Positions 17,870 through 25,434 of a stretch of DNA of 64,000 nt are shown piece by piece. Position numbers and translations under genes: made by a program. Under the pieces are notes generated by a model. The model worked only from the letters and a program-made list of their open reading frames with translations. It had not been told where the DNA came from and searched no databases. Each line of letters starts with the position of its first letter. Positions within the stretch are counted from its first letter, which is position 1. This stretch comes from Sphingomonas faeni. GTDB taxonomy: Bacteria; Pseudomonadota; Alphaproteobacteria; Sphingomonadales; Sphingomonadaceae. Location of the stretch: the NCBI RefSeq assembly GCF_030817315.1, contig NZ_JAUSZF010000001.1, forward strand, positions 1,906,501-1,970,500, read 5' to 3'.

Positions 17870-17944
17870 GGCCCCTTCGTCTAGCGGTTAGGACGCGGCC
17901 CTTTCACGGCTGAAGCACGGGTTCGATTCCCGTAGGGGTCACCA
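17870..17944 (+). tRNA. tRNA-Glu (anticodon TTC), with encoded CCA
   Basis: 75-nt cloverleaf: acceptor stem GGCCCCT/AGGGGTC, D arm TCTAGCGGTTAGGA, anticodon arm with loop CTTTCAC (anticodon TTC), T arm CGGGTTCGATTCCCG, discriminator A and genomic CCA. Its 3' end doubles as the left attachment site of the adjacent island; the tRNA stays intact. Confidence 0.96.
17928..17944 (+). repeat. attL: 3' end of tRNA-Glu
   Basis: 17-base core TCCCGTAGGGGTCACCA, identical to 28249-28265. It covers the 3' half of the T stem, the acceptor strand and CCA, the usual crossover segment for tyrosine integrases. Confidence 0.9.
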
Positions 17945-18339
17945 TTTTAAGTTTTTCAATGACTTACGATGGTGGAGGGGACAAAAGTCTCGCAGTTTTA
18001 TCTCGCAGTAGGTAGCGGTTGATTGCAGGAGTGTTGGACGTGTGGTCGAGCGGTCGGGACCGGATTGGTCGATGAATGAAGACCCTGGGCTAGGCATGTC
18101 ATCGATCGCTGCTGTGGCAGTTGCCGACGGAAGTCGATCCTGATGCCTTCACAATGCCTTGAGGCTATAGCGCGGGTATATGTCGTAGTTGCAGTCGTAT
18201 CGCGCCCACCTGCCCTTCTGAGGCAAACCTAACCCAACCACGCAATGATGCCCGACGACGTTGGTCTGCCATAGCGCACCTCGCCAGCGATCGCTGGGAG
18301 GCACTAGTACTCTCAAGTGACACGATTATGGTATGACAC
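17945..18339. other. Non-coding left end of the island
   Basis: 395 bases with no convincing gene. Contains a tandem TCTCGCAG direct repeat near 17988-18008 and the palindrome at 18284-18297. Probably carries integrase arm sites and the promoter of the MazG-like gene (inference). Confidence 0.4.
18284..18297. promoter_or_regulatory. 14-bp perfect palindrome CCAGCGATCGCTGG
   Basis: Perfect dyad 43 bases upstream of the MazG-like gene start; a possible operator for an island regulator such as the HTH-ImmA protein. No partner copy was found elsewhere in the window. Confidence 0.35.
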
Positions 18340-18738
18340 ATGCGGGCTAATTCGAAAGGCGCGGCGCCATCCATCGCAGCCTTTCAGACGAAAGTGTGCG
18401 GCTGGATGGATGCCGTATTTGGTGAAGATGGGGCTACCGATCCTAAGGAGCGCGCACTTCGTTTCCTCGAAGAAGCGATCGAACTTGCGCAAGCGATTGG
18501 CGTAAAACGACAAGATGTAGAACGGGTGTGTGACTACGTTTGTAGCAGACCGGCTGGCGAGCCCGTTCAAGAGGTCGGGGGCGTAATGATTACACTAGCT
18601 GCGCTGTGTCAAAAGTCGGACATTGATCTGCAGCATGCGGCCTTATCGGAGTTTGAGCGGGTAGATACTGCGCTCTTGCGGAATCACATCCGAAGCAACC
18701 AGCTCAATAAGCGGGCGGCTGGGTTAGTGGCGTCGTAG
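18340..18738 (+). CDS. Phage-type MazG-like NTP pyrophosphohydrolase
   Basis: 132 residues. All-alpha NTP pyrophosphatase of the MazG/dUTPase-like superfamily: metal-binding EExxE in RFLEEAIELAQA (about 42-53) and the second acidic helix QEVGGVMITLAALC (about 77-90). The usual ExxD is replaced by EVGG, as in the phage subfamily. These proteins hydrolyse non-canonical or signalling nucleotides; in mobile elements they can blunt the stringent response or sanitise dNTP pools (family knowledge). It is the only rightward gene at the left end and is convergent with the PIN gene, 17 bases apart. Confidence 0.7.
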   Translation: MRANSKGAAPSIAAFQTKVCGWMDAVFGEDGATDPKERALRFLEEAIELAQAIGVKRQDVERVCDYVCSRPAGEPVQEVGGVMITLAALCQKSDIDLQHAALSEFERVDTALLRNHIRSNQLNKRAAGLVAS

Positions 18739-18755
18739 AGGCCCTACGGGCGGTT

Positions 18756-19241
18756 TTACGAGAAGAAGTTATGTGGAAGGTCGGGCAGGAATGCGCCACA
18801 CTCCTTCATTGTTAAAACTATTGCTATCGCCTCGTCAGGTGTGATGCTTTGATTTACGACCGCCCATTGTAGCAACCTTAGGCTGCCAATCACCCGTTCG
18901 GCGCCTATGACTTCAGCGGCGGCGCGCCTCGCTTTCCTGTCGTCACAGCAAATAACGAAATCAGAGTTTTCAGCGAGCGCAATACACTCCGTCTCTCCAT
19001 CCCCTAGCTCGAACTGATCTAAAAAATCAAAGAAGCGATCAGCAGGGACATCGTGATCATCGATAAGGCTTAGCTGTCCGGTTGAATGAGCAAGCACTAT
19101 GGAAGCGGCAGCGGTAGCGTTACACTCACCGACGACGATCGGCGATAAGAATAAGTCGCAGCAAGGCAACGACGATACCATACCCAAGGCACCAGCATTA
19201 TCTAGGTTGATGATGGAGCATGCATCCATCAGAACCCTCAT
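18756..19241 (-). CDS. PIN-domain (DUF3368-like) putative ribonuclease
   Basis: 161 residues. PIN-fold acidic residues in order: D7 in MRVLMDACSIINL, E39 in IVVGEC, E83/E85 in LGDGETECIALA and D100-D101 in ICCDDRKAR. The pattern GxGExExIALA followed by DDxxAR is typical of DUF3368-type PIN proteins, which are usually toxin-like RNases. It is the last gene of a minus-strand cassette; its ATG overlaps the stop of the HTH-ImmA gene by 4 bases (19238-19241), so the two are translationally coupled. A toxin whose level is controlled by the upstream protease/repressor is the simplest reading (inference). Confidence 0.75.
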   Translation of the reverse strand: MRVLMDACSIINLDNAGALGMVSSLPCCDLFLSPIVVGECNATAAASIVLAHSTGQLSLIDDHDVPADRFFDFLDQFELGDGETECIALAENSDFVICCDDRKARRAAAEVIGAERVIGSLRLLQWAVVNQSITPDEAIAIVLTMKECGAFLPDLPHNFFS

Positions 19242-20404
19242 ATCGAGGGCTCTCTTTTATTTTGCCTGACTATATCAGTTATCGAGATGCCTAGCATCTC
19301 CGAAGCCCAACCAGCAGAAATGTCGCCGCTTGCCACCTTGTTTATCAAAGACCGGGCTAAGTCACCTGACAGCGCGGGAAAGTCGATATCTTGGCGAGCA
19401 GGGATTCCTACCTCTACGGCGCGCCGCTCTGGCGAGCGATGATTCAGTCGCAGGTGCTGCGATATGGACGATCCGCCGCCGGCTGGTAGAAGGTGCAGGT
19501 CTTCACATCTATGAGCAGCAACCTCAAAGCTGACACCGAAGAACCTCGCTAGGTATAGAATCTCAATATCACCTAGCGGCGAGGCTATAGGGACCTTGAG
19601 TTGTTCTCTCAAAATGCGAAGGAAGCCAATAACGCCCTCGTCGGGCATTAGTAAACACGACGCGAAAGCGTTCACAAAGTGCTCGCGTTGTCCACCCTTG
19701 CTTGATGCGCCAATACTAGAAGCGCCCTCGGCAACAACGGCGCCTCCATCAATATGACCAGCTAGAACATGTCCAACTTCATGAGCGAGAGTGAAAAGCA
19801 TTCTGGCGTTGAAGCGCGGTGAAACGAATATGAAGACATAGTTGCCCTTTGACAAGGAGGCGCCCTCAATGCGCGACTCCTTGAGCAACGACAAGATTAC
19901 GCCCGGAATCTCACCGACGATACGCGGCAGATTTAATATCGGAGATACCAAATCTGATTCCAAGAACCTATGCCGGAACTGATAAGCAAGCTGATGAGCG
20001 TTGCCGTAGTCAGGCTTGTTCGGGCGCTCAATTATTGAGAGCGGACTGGGCGCGTCTCGCAATGGAAGAATGCGGAACGACGCCTCGACAATCGCAGACA
20101 CCCGCTCAAGCGTTACATCGTTTCGGGTGTCCAGACCCGGCATAGCACGGAAGGCCATTCCCAAGGTGTCAGCTTCGCTCGCCCGCTTTCTTCCGCTCAG
20201 AACCCTGCGAGGAACCCGTAAGCCCACACTCAAGGCTTGGACGTCCGAAAGGCGGGGATTTTCCCCCGCCATCAGTGACCGCACCCGTTCAACGGGAAGC
20301 TTGCTACGCTTTGAAATTTCTTCCGCTGACAGCCGGAACGATGCCAACGCTTTCGATATGCCGGTCACCGTCTCACGCCGCTGCAGCGCGCTTGATGCCC
20401 TCAA
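19238..20404 (-). CDS. XRE-type HTH plus ImmA/IrrE metallopeptidase
   Basis: 388 residues. N-terminal helix-turn-helix (about 14-72; RLSAEEISKRSKLPVERVRSL) and a central zinc-peptidase domain: TLAHEVGHVLAGH with H208, E209 and H212, then the third-ligand helix EHFVNAFASCLLMP (E241). This is the COG2856 architecture seen in ICEBs1 ImmA-type anti-repressor proteases, in IrrE and in some toxin-antitoxin pairs. A C-terminal region of about 90 residues is unassigned. It overlaps the upstream gene by 32 bases and the PIN gene by 4. It may act as repressor and antitoxin-like partner of the PIN protein, or as a sensor protease that derepresses the island. Confidence 0.82.
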   Translation of the reverse strand: MRASSALQRRETVTGISKALASFRLSAEEISKRSKLPVERVRSLMAGENPRLSDVQALSVGLRVPRRVLSGRKRASEADTLGMAFRAMPGLDTRNDVTLERVSAIVEASFRILPLRDAPSPLSIIERPNKPDYGNAHQLAYQFRHRFLESDLVSPILNLPRIVGEIPGVILSLLKESRIEGASLSKGNYVFIFVSPRFNARMLFTLAHEVGHVLAGHIDGGAVVAEGASSIGASSKGGQREHFVNAFASCLLMPDEGVIGFLRILREQLKVPIASPLGDIEILYLARFFGVSFEVAAHRCEDLHLLPAGGGSSISQHLRLNHRSPERRAVEVGIPARQDIDFPALSGDLARSLINKVASGDISAGWASEMLGISITDIVRQNKREPSI

Positions 20405-20957
20405 GCCAACCTACAACATCGTTAACTTGTGCTGCGTCCAGTTTTGACCACCTGCCAAATATGTCGACAGCCCGATTACCGCGCTTGCCGAAGATATCTC
20501 CAAGCTTCGTTAGGGACTGTTGGCGACCAATTTCGACTTCACGTGGCGAACTAAGTGCAACAGCATTCGCCCCGACGACAAAATTCTTTACTCTACTTTC
20601 AAAGGTTTCAGAGGCGTGCTTGTCCAGTGCATGCTGCCTACCGCTTGAGTCTACTATGATGTTTCCCTTTAATAAGCCGTCGCTGCCAATCTTGAGACGA
20701 TGCTGCGGAAACCGTTTGTAAGCCTCAAGGGCGCTAATCTGCTCCGCGACCTGCATCCCTCCAACTACATATTGCTGGACGCCAGTCGCCATACCCGAAA
20801 CTACGAAGATGTAATCGCCGCCCTTCACGAGCCGGCGAATGTTAGGCATGCAAGCGCCAAGGCTCGGGACGTCTTCGAATACTGGATCATTCAGGTTATT
20901 CTTAAGGCCCGGATCAGTGCCGGTGCCGGTAATGTAGATGTAACCCTTCATTGCCAT
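20373..20957 (-). CDS. Putative Nmad/PUA-like nucleotide-modification-associated protein
   Basis: 194 residues, no signal or membrane segment. The N-terminal half has GYIYITGTGTDPG, then LGACMPNIRRLVKGGDYIFV, then YVVGGMQVAEQIS. This pattern (CxPxIRRxxxxGDYI and a following beta-strand with VxE) resembles Nmad-type PUA-fold domains found next to DNA base-modification and defence genes. The C-terminal half has ESRVKNFVVGANAVALSSP and EIGRQQSLTKLGDIFGKRG. The resemblance is from pattern memory, not a search. It overlaps both neighbours (10 bases upstream, 32 downstream) in a four-gene cassette. Confidence 0.55.
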   Translation of the reverse strand: MAMKGYIYITGTGTDPGLKNNLNDPVFEDVPSLGACMPNIRRLVKGGDYIFVVSGMATGVQQYVVGGMQVAEQISALEAYKRFPQHRLKIGSDGLLKGNIIVDSSGRQHALDKHASETFESRVKNFVVGANAVALSSPREVEIGRQQSLTKLGDIFGKRGNRAVDIFGRWSKLDAAQVNDVVGWLEGIKRAAAA

Positions 20958-22168
20958 GGTGCCCCCTTGGCGCGGCGCGCTTGGTTAAGTGCTTTTAGCG
21001 TATCGACGAACGGGTTGGCAACGAGAAGCCTCCGCCTTCCTGCTACGATGATAGGCTCCTGGCACTTCTGGCAAGTGCGCTCTCTCGTTGGTCGGAAGCC
21101 GGTAAGTCCGCTGTCGAACTGGTCCTCGCCGCACTGCGGGCACTGTATGCTAGTGATCTTCCCGCGCATATACGCTAGCGCGTTTTGGGCCATAAAGTGC
21201 CGGAGATACTCTTCGTTCAGGTTGATGTCGTCGATAACGACGCGATCGAAGGTTCCATCCAATTCGGGCGCGGCCCTCCGACCCTTCCAGCCATGAACAT
21301 GGATACCTTCTTCTTCGGACTTATTCGCGGTCCATAGCAGCGCTGGGTTAGACGCCCAAATCTGGAGTCCTCCGGGATAGTCCGCTTGTCGAATAAGAAG
21401 CGACTGCTTCGCCCGTTTCGGAACTGCGGCGGGGTCGCGATGCCCGAGCTGCATTCTTACCGCTTCTAGCGGGTTTGAAATTGATCGATCGGGCTCTCTA
21501 AACAACTTGTTGCACCCGTGGCACAGGTGGGTCCGGTGTGGCTTTACGGCAAACCAGTCCGAGTCAAGATGTGGTGTTCCGCAGTGGTGACAGAACAGGG
21601 CTCTCATTCTGTTATTCAAGAATCGACTAAGGTAATACGCGACCGCAGTATCTCTCGTTATTACTACGGTCTCTTCCTCCAACAGGTCCTTGCGAACGGT
21701 GAGCTCGACGGCATCGAACGTTTGATCGATTTCCTTCGGCCCTACGTTGGCGCGACGAGCATGAACATGGATGCCTCGCTCTGCGTCCATGGACGTCGAA
21801 TTGTATACGGGCTCCACCGCGCCCCAAAGGGCAACGCCGCCAGCGTACCGGTCAGGATCGAGAACGAACCGCTTATAATTAGCGATTGAACGGTATGCGC
21901 CCTCACAGCGGGGAAGTCGCCCCCCGTAACGAGCAGTCGCCGACGCCTCATGTGCAAAGCACCAAAACTTGCTCCGCCCACCTCGTGGTTGCGGAACGAA
22001 CTCAATATGGCAATCGTCACCACCCAGTAAAACCATAGCGCATCTCTTAATCGCCCTGTAACGATATAGTTCGTGCATGCGGAATTGCGAGCTAACAACT
22101 TGCAGAGTGTTCTTTAAAGCGTCCCATTCTTGGCCAATGGCTAACGAAGAGCGTGTTGCGGCGTTCAC
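20948..22168 (-). CDS. Uncharacterised protein with duplicated zinc-ribbon units
   Basis: 406 residues from GTG 22168 (ATG 22078 also possible; neither has a clear ribosome site). I recognise no family. Residues about 107-235 and 263-388 are two copies of one unit. Each has, in order, Y-x-GG-x3-W, a GIHVH motif (132-136 and 288-292), an acidic [E]xDxTFDxV strand, a four-cysteine zinc ribbon and an NP[LF] tail. Zinc ligands: C193/C196/C216/C219 and C343/C346/C366/C369, each pair flanking DS and a P-x-R segment. No catalytic triad is evident; the conserved HVH could be catalytic or metal-binding. First gene of the four-gene cassette. Confidence 0.7.
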   Translation of the reverse strand: MNAATRSSLAIGQEWDALKNTLQVVSSQFRMHELYRYRAIKRCAMVLLGGDDCHIEFVPQPRGGRSKFWCFAHEASATARYGGRLPRCEGAYRSIANYKRFVLDPDRYAGGVALWGAVEPVYNSTSMDAERGIHVHARRANVGPKEIDQTFDAVELTVRKDLLEEETVVITRDTAVAYYLSRFLNNRMRALFCHHCGTPHLDSDWFAVKPHRTHLCHGCNKLFREPDRSISNPLEAVRMQLGHRDPAAVPKRAKQSLLIRQADYPGGLQIWASNPALLWTANKSEEEGIHVHGWKGRRAAPELDGTFDRVVIDDINLNEEYLRHFMAQNALAYMRGKITSIQCPQCGEDQFDSGLTGFRPTRERTCQKCQEPIIVAGRRRLLVANPFVDTLKALNQARRAKGAPWQ

Positions 22169-22290
22169 GACGATACGCGTGTCGAGCGGTCGTTACCTGA
22201 AAAGAGCCAATACATTTTGCCTGCCGGCTCGCAAACGGTCGGTTTCGAGCCCCTACCGCGACCTGTAGCTTATATTAGCCATTGACCATT

Positions 22291-22316
22291 TCGATACATG
22301 CCTGCATATCGATACA
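22291..22316. promoter_or_regulatory. Direct repeat TCGATACA x2 before the serine recombinase
   Basis: Two copies (22291-22298 and 22309-22316) spaced 18 bp apart, 26 bp upstream of the recombinase start. Candidate resolvase binding half-sites or autoregulatory site. Confidence 0.35.
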
Positions 22317-22341
22317 CATATTCATTACAGGAGCCGCGTCC

Positions 22342-22968
22342 ATGCCACGTACCTTCGCTTATTGCCGTGTCAGCACCGCAGATCAGACGACCGACAATCA
22401 GGTACGCGAGATTGAAAGCGCTGGCTTCAACGTCGATGCGAAGCGGATCGTGGCAGAGACGGTATCGGGTTCGGTGACGGCTATGGAACGCACAGGCTTT
22501 GCAAGGCTGGTGGATAGGTTGGAAGCCGATGACGTGCTGATCGTCACCAAGCTTGATCGACTAGGCAGAAACGCAATGGACGTACGTGCTACGGTGGATC
22601 GTCTATCTGCTGATGGGGTGCGGGTTCACTGTCTAGCGCTTGGTGGCGTTGATCTAACCAGCGCTGCGGGTCGGATGACAATGGGAGTTATCGCCGCTGT
22701 TGCCGAGTTTGAGCGCGATTTGTTGATTGAACGTACACAGGCGGGGCTTAGCCGGGCAAAGGCCGCTGGCAAGGCCCTCGGACGCCCACACTCGCTCTCG
22801 ATCCCACAGCAAAACGACATTCGTGCTGCTAGGGCGTCTGGCGTGTCCTTGGGCGAGCTAGCAAAGCGCTACAGCGTGTCCCGGGCCGCCATCCAGCGAG
22901 TGGAAAAGCGCTTCGCTGATGCGTCAGGCCGGGGACACGAAACGTCACCATTTAGTGAGGCGCGTTGA
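22342..22968 (+). CDS. Serine recombinase (resolvase/invertase family)
   Basis: 208 residues from ATG 22342, preceded by CAGGAG; the frame runs 20 codons further upstream, but MPRTFAYCRVSTADQ is the family N-terminus. Catalytic serine S11 (YCRVST), the arginine helix region VTKLDRLGRNAMD (about 68-80), GRMTMGVIAAVAEFERDLLIERTQAGL (long E helix) and a C-terminal Hin-type HTH (SLGELAKRYSVSRAAIQRVEK) are all intact. It is a small invertase/resolvase, not a large integrase, so it probably resolves or inverts DNA inside the element. It is divergent from the four-gene cassette; no invertible segment was found nearby. Confidence 0.92.
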   Translation: MPRTFAYCRVSTADQTTDNQVREIESAGFNVDAKRIVAETVSGSVTAMERTGFARLVDRLEADDVLIVTKLDRLGRNAMDVRATVDRLSADGVRVHCLALGGVDLTSAAGRMTMGVIAAVAEFERDLLIERTQAGLSRAKAAGKALGRPHSLSIPQQNDIRAARASGVSLGELAKRYSVSRAAIQRVEKRFADASGRGHETSPFSEAR

Positions 22969-23006
22969 CCTTCGCGTGCGCCGGCAACAGCATCGCTCGC
23001 CGGCGA

Positions 23007-23780
23007 TCACCCACCGATCAATCGGCCCTTATCTATTTTTGGTAGCTCGCGAGTTTCACCGTTCAGAAAATTTCGATGTTTCTTTGGAAAACGCCGAAAA
23101 AGCGGATCAATATAGAACAAAAGTAATATAAGTAGATAATGCAGCTCTCTTAGGCGGCAATGGTTTTCATCCGTGGCTTCAAGCTCTGCCCTGATCTCAT
23201 CCCGCAACGTATCAAGCATTGTATCATTACCATGCGATTTTTCCTCGAGAAATTGCCTGTAGCCCATGCATTCTGTCCGTGCAGGAGTCGCCTGGATAAG
23301 AGCCTCTCCTATCGCCCTTTGTTCGCCGGCAAATATCAAGAACCTCTTGCCAAATCGGTCAGTTGCCAGAGTATTACTGACTAGGTCCTGCGTATGCACA
23401 GCATCATGATTTATCAAGCTTACGCCATGACCAGAACTGTGGATACCTCGTCTTAGTAGTTCGGCACAGCAGAAATACTGCGCGAAAACAAACGTTGTAT
23501 TTTCGACTGCATAGTTCCTCTCGCGCATCGACCCCTGCGCCATAAACCGGGGGCCAAAACCACCTTGCACCAGATTGTAAATGCGACTCTGTAAGTCGTA
23601 AATTGCGGTCGCGAATGGTTCTTGGTAGCGACCGACCTCTTGCTCGACTCGTGCCCTATCTTTAGCTGCCTCAAATTTCAGTGTTCTGCTTGCACTAAAA
23701 AGCGATCCCCAAACAGTCACGCTTGCCGAGATTACGGCGATGATGCCTGAAACGACTGCTACGATAAGGGCTGTGTTCAT
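23007..23780 (-). CDS. Single-pass membrane protein of unknown function
   Basis: 257 residues. A hydrophobic N-terminal helix (about 3-28, ALIVAVVSGIIAVISASVTV), then a charged cytosolic-type domain with an ARVEQEVGRYQEPFATAIYDLQ helix, and a second hydrophobic stretch near 220-231 (HYLLILLLFYI). I recognise no enzyme motif. Proteins of this layout occur as hypothetical cargo in integrative elements. It is last in the island's right-hand minus-strand series; an 18-bp palindrome lies just upstream of its start and an AT-rich patch follows. Confidence 0.65.
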   Translation of the reverse strand: MNTALIVAVVSGIIAVISASVTVWGSLFSASRTLKFEAAKDRARVEQEVGRYQEPFATAIYDLQSRIYNLVQGGFGPRFMAQGSMRERNYAVENTTFVFAQYFCCAELLRRGIHSSGHGVSLINHDAVHTQDLVSNTLATDRFGKRFLIFAGEQRAIGEALIQATPARTECMGYRQFLEEKSHGNDTMLDTLRDEIRAELEATDENHCRLRELHYLLILLLFYIDPLFRRFPKKHRNFLNGETRELPKIDKGRLIGG

Positions 23781-23801
23781 ATTCTGCTTTTGCTCGCTGC
23801 G

Positions 23802-23819
23802 AACCTACGACCGTAGGTT
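23802..23819. promoter_or_regulatory. Palindrome AACCTACG-AC-CGTAGGTT
   Basis: Perfect 8-bp arms with a 2-bp spacer, 22 bases upstream of the membrane-protein start codon and beside an AT-rich TTATTAATTATTA stretch. Likely operator over its promoter. The rest of the 313-base gap to 24094 holds only the hairpin at 24014-24051. Confidence 0.45.
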
Positions 23820-24013
23820 ATTAATTATTAGTATGCAAAACCGGTGGCGGTATAAGTGAAGTCCTAGAAATACGTCGTTGCCGCCGCACCTGTCCATTCA
23901 CAGGCTGATGCCCGAATTATTCGTAAGCTCACAGGTTTTTAGATGGTCATCCCTCGCAAACAATTCGGATGGCTTTCGATTGCCTTGCGCGATCTTAGCC
24001 GCGTACAGCCGCA

Positions 24014-24051
24014 AGGGGCGAGATAGGTAGGCTTCCCTACCTTCCGCCCCT
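24014..24051 (-). terminator. Hairpin behind the polymerase-like gene
   Basis: Nested stem: AGGGGCG/CGCCCCT outside (24014-24020 with 24045-24051) and GGTAGG-CTTC-CCTACC inside, 43 bases beyond the stop of the minus-strand gene. Terminator or RNA-processing hairpin. Confidence 0.45.
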
Positions 24052-24093
24052 ATCGGCGTCGGCTGGTACCCGGCTGACCCTCTAAATCGGATG

Positions 24094-25434
24094 CTACCGA
24101 CGCTTCTTCGGCCACCGGTCTTTAATTTTGAAAACTGGCGATACACCCATCCGCTCGCGGAAGGTACTAGCTAGAACCTCGCTCGCCATATCGATGTTGG
24201 AGCGCTGAACAAGCAACGCATCGTGAAGCGGAAGTGCAGTGATGCCGCGGCGTGATCCTAATGCCTCGACCGCGTCAATAATGGCAGAGCTTTCTAGGTA
24301 TTGAAGGTTCTGCCATCTGACTGTCGAGTTAGGCCAGCCTTGCAAGATGGGGTGTTCGTCAATAACTGCTGCGCGGACCGTATCAATAGGGTATTTCTCG
24401 CGGAGGTTGATGCCCTCATCCTCCAACAACTTCGCGACCGTCTCGTCCGACCAGTTCGAATGAAAGCGATCATACCCCAATGTCATAGCGATCCACGCCT
24501 TGATAACCTCCCTTGGGATCGGTCCGAAGGTATAGGGGTCAATCAATGGATCAGGCGCTATCCCACGTTGGGCATATAGGATCGTTAGAAAGCTCGCGCG
24601 TAGGTCGAGTTCGACTACAGGTTCCCCATTGATCCGCATATCATTGCGGTGATGCTTCTCCATATTCTGATAGCTAACCCCGGATGCCTTGGAATACAGG
24701 CGACCGCCCATGTTGTAGGCAAAGCCGGGTTGGTCCCCGTGGTTGAAGATGCGAATGAACCCGTCATGCTTGCAGCCGGTAATTTGCTGCGGCGCCATGT
24801 AGGCATTGATACGATTCACCTGATCGGCGGCGGCGAGGTATGCCGGATCGGTCTTGATGATGGGGAGCTTCTTTCCCTTGTCTTCCTTATCCCAGAACTG
24901 CCGCTTGCCCCGGACGATGACAGGGTGTGGCATCGTTTCAGGTCGTGGAGCAGGGGTGAAATGGGACCGCCAGTTACCGGGGGTGATGCCGTGGCGAAGG
25001 GCTAACTCTAGAAGGGCCGGCTTTGCGCGGTAGCGAGTCGTGTCCCCCTCTCCCTGTCTATGGGAGCCTAGCCAGATGCCGGGTTTATGATGAAGTAGGC
25101 CCAACGTCACCAAGCCGTTAAGGGCGTCGATACAAGGCCGGTAGCCAACCCGCTGGCCTTTGAAATCTGCCACGCCTCGCGGTCGGTATAGAAGCCGATT
25201 ATCGGGCTGGCCTGCTATTGATAGCAGGTCCGCTAGGATCGCAGCGACAGCCTGTCTTAGCTTGTTTGTTACTCCATACGACTTATCCAAAGTTGAATGG
25301 ATACAATCAGCTATGTATTCAACTAAATTCGACGCCTCATTTGTCTCGACTATATATGATAGGCTCATATACCGATCTTCTAAATTACTTATTCCATTAT
25401 TTGATTTTGATAGTCCTATTTCTTCTATTAACAT
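24094..25434 (-). CDS. Uncharacterised protein with family-A-polymerase-like palm motifs
   Basis: 446 residues from ATG 25434 (ATG 25368 also possible). Usually annotated only as hypothetical. An N-terminal winged-helix-like part (about 35-140) precedes a core with NMGGRLYSKASGVSYQNM (241-258), R264-x-D-x-R-I-N-G, then EPVVELDLRASFLTILYAQ (271-289), and near the end ITALPLHDALLVQ (398-410). The strand-acid motif with D277 followed by a late hydrophobic-HD motif (H404-D405) matches the layout of motifs A and C of family-A DNA polymerases and T7-like RNA polymerases. I infer a reduced palm-type polymerase or replication protein. The GC content drops sharply at its 5' end. Neighbouring gaps hold candidate origin features. 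Confidence 0.55.
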   Translation of the reverse strand: MLIEEIGLSKSNNGISNLEDRYMSLSYIVETNEASNLVEYIADCIHSTLDKSYGVTNKLRQAVAAILADLLSIAGQPDNRLLYRPRGVADFKGQRVGYRPCIDALNGLVTLGLLHHKPGIWLGSHRQGEGDTTRYRAKPALLELALRHGITPGNWRSHFTPAPRPETMPHPVIVRGKRQFWDKEDKGKKLPIIKTDPAYLAAADQVNRINAYMAPQQITGCKHDGFIRIFNHGDQPGFAYNMGGRLYSKASGVSYQNMEKHHRNDMRINGEPVVELDLRASFLTILYAQRGIAPDPLIDPYTFGPIPREVIKAWIAMTLGYDRFHSNWSDETVAKLLEDEGINLREKYPIDTVRAAVIDEHPILQGWPNSTVRWQNLQYLESSAIIDAVEALGSRRGITALPLHDALLVQRSNIDMASEVLASTFRERMGVSPVFKIKDRWPKKRR

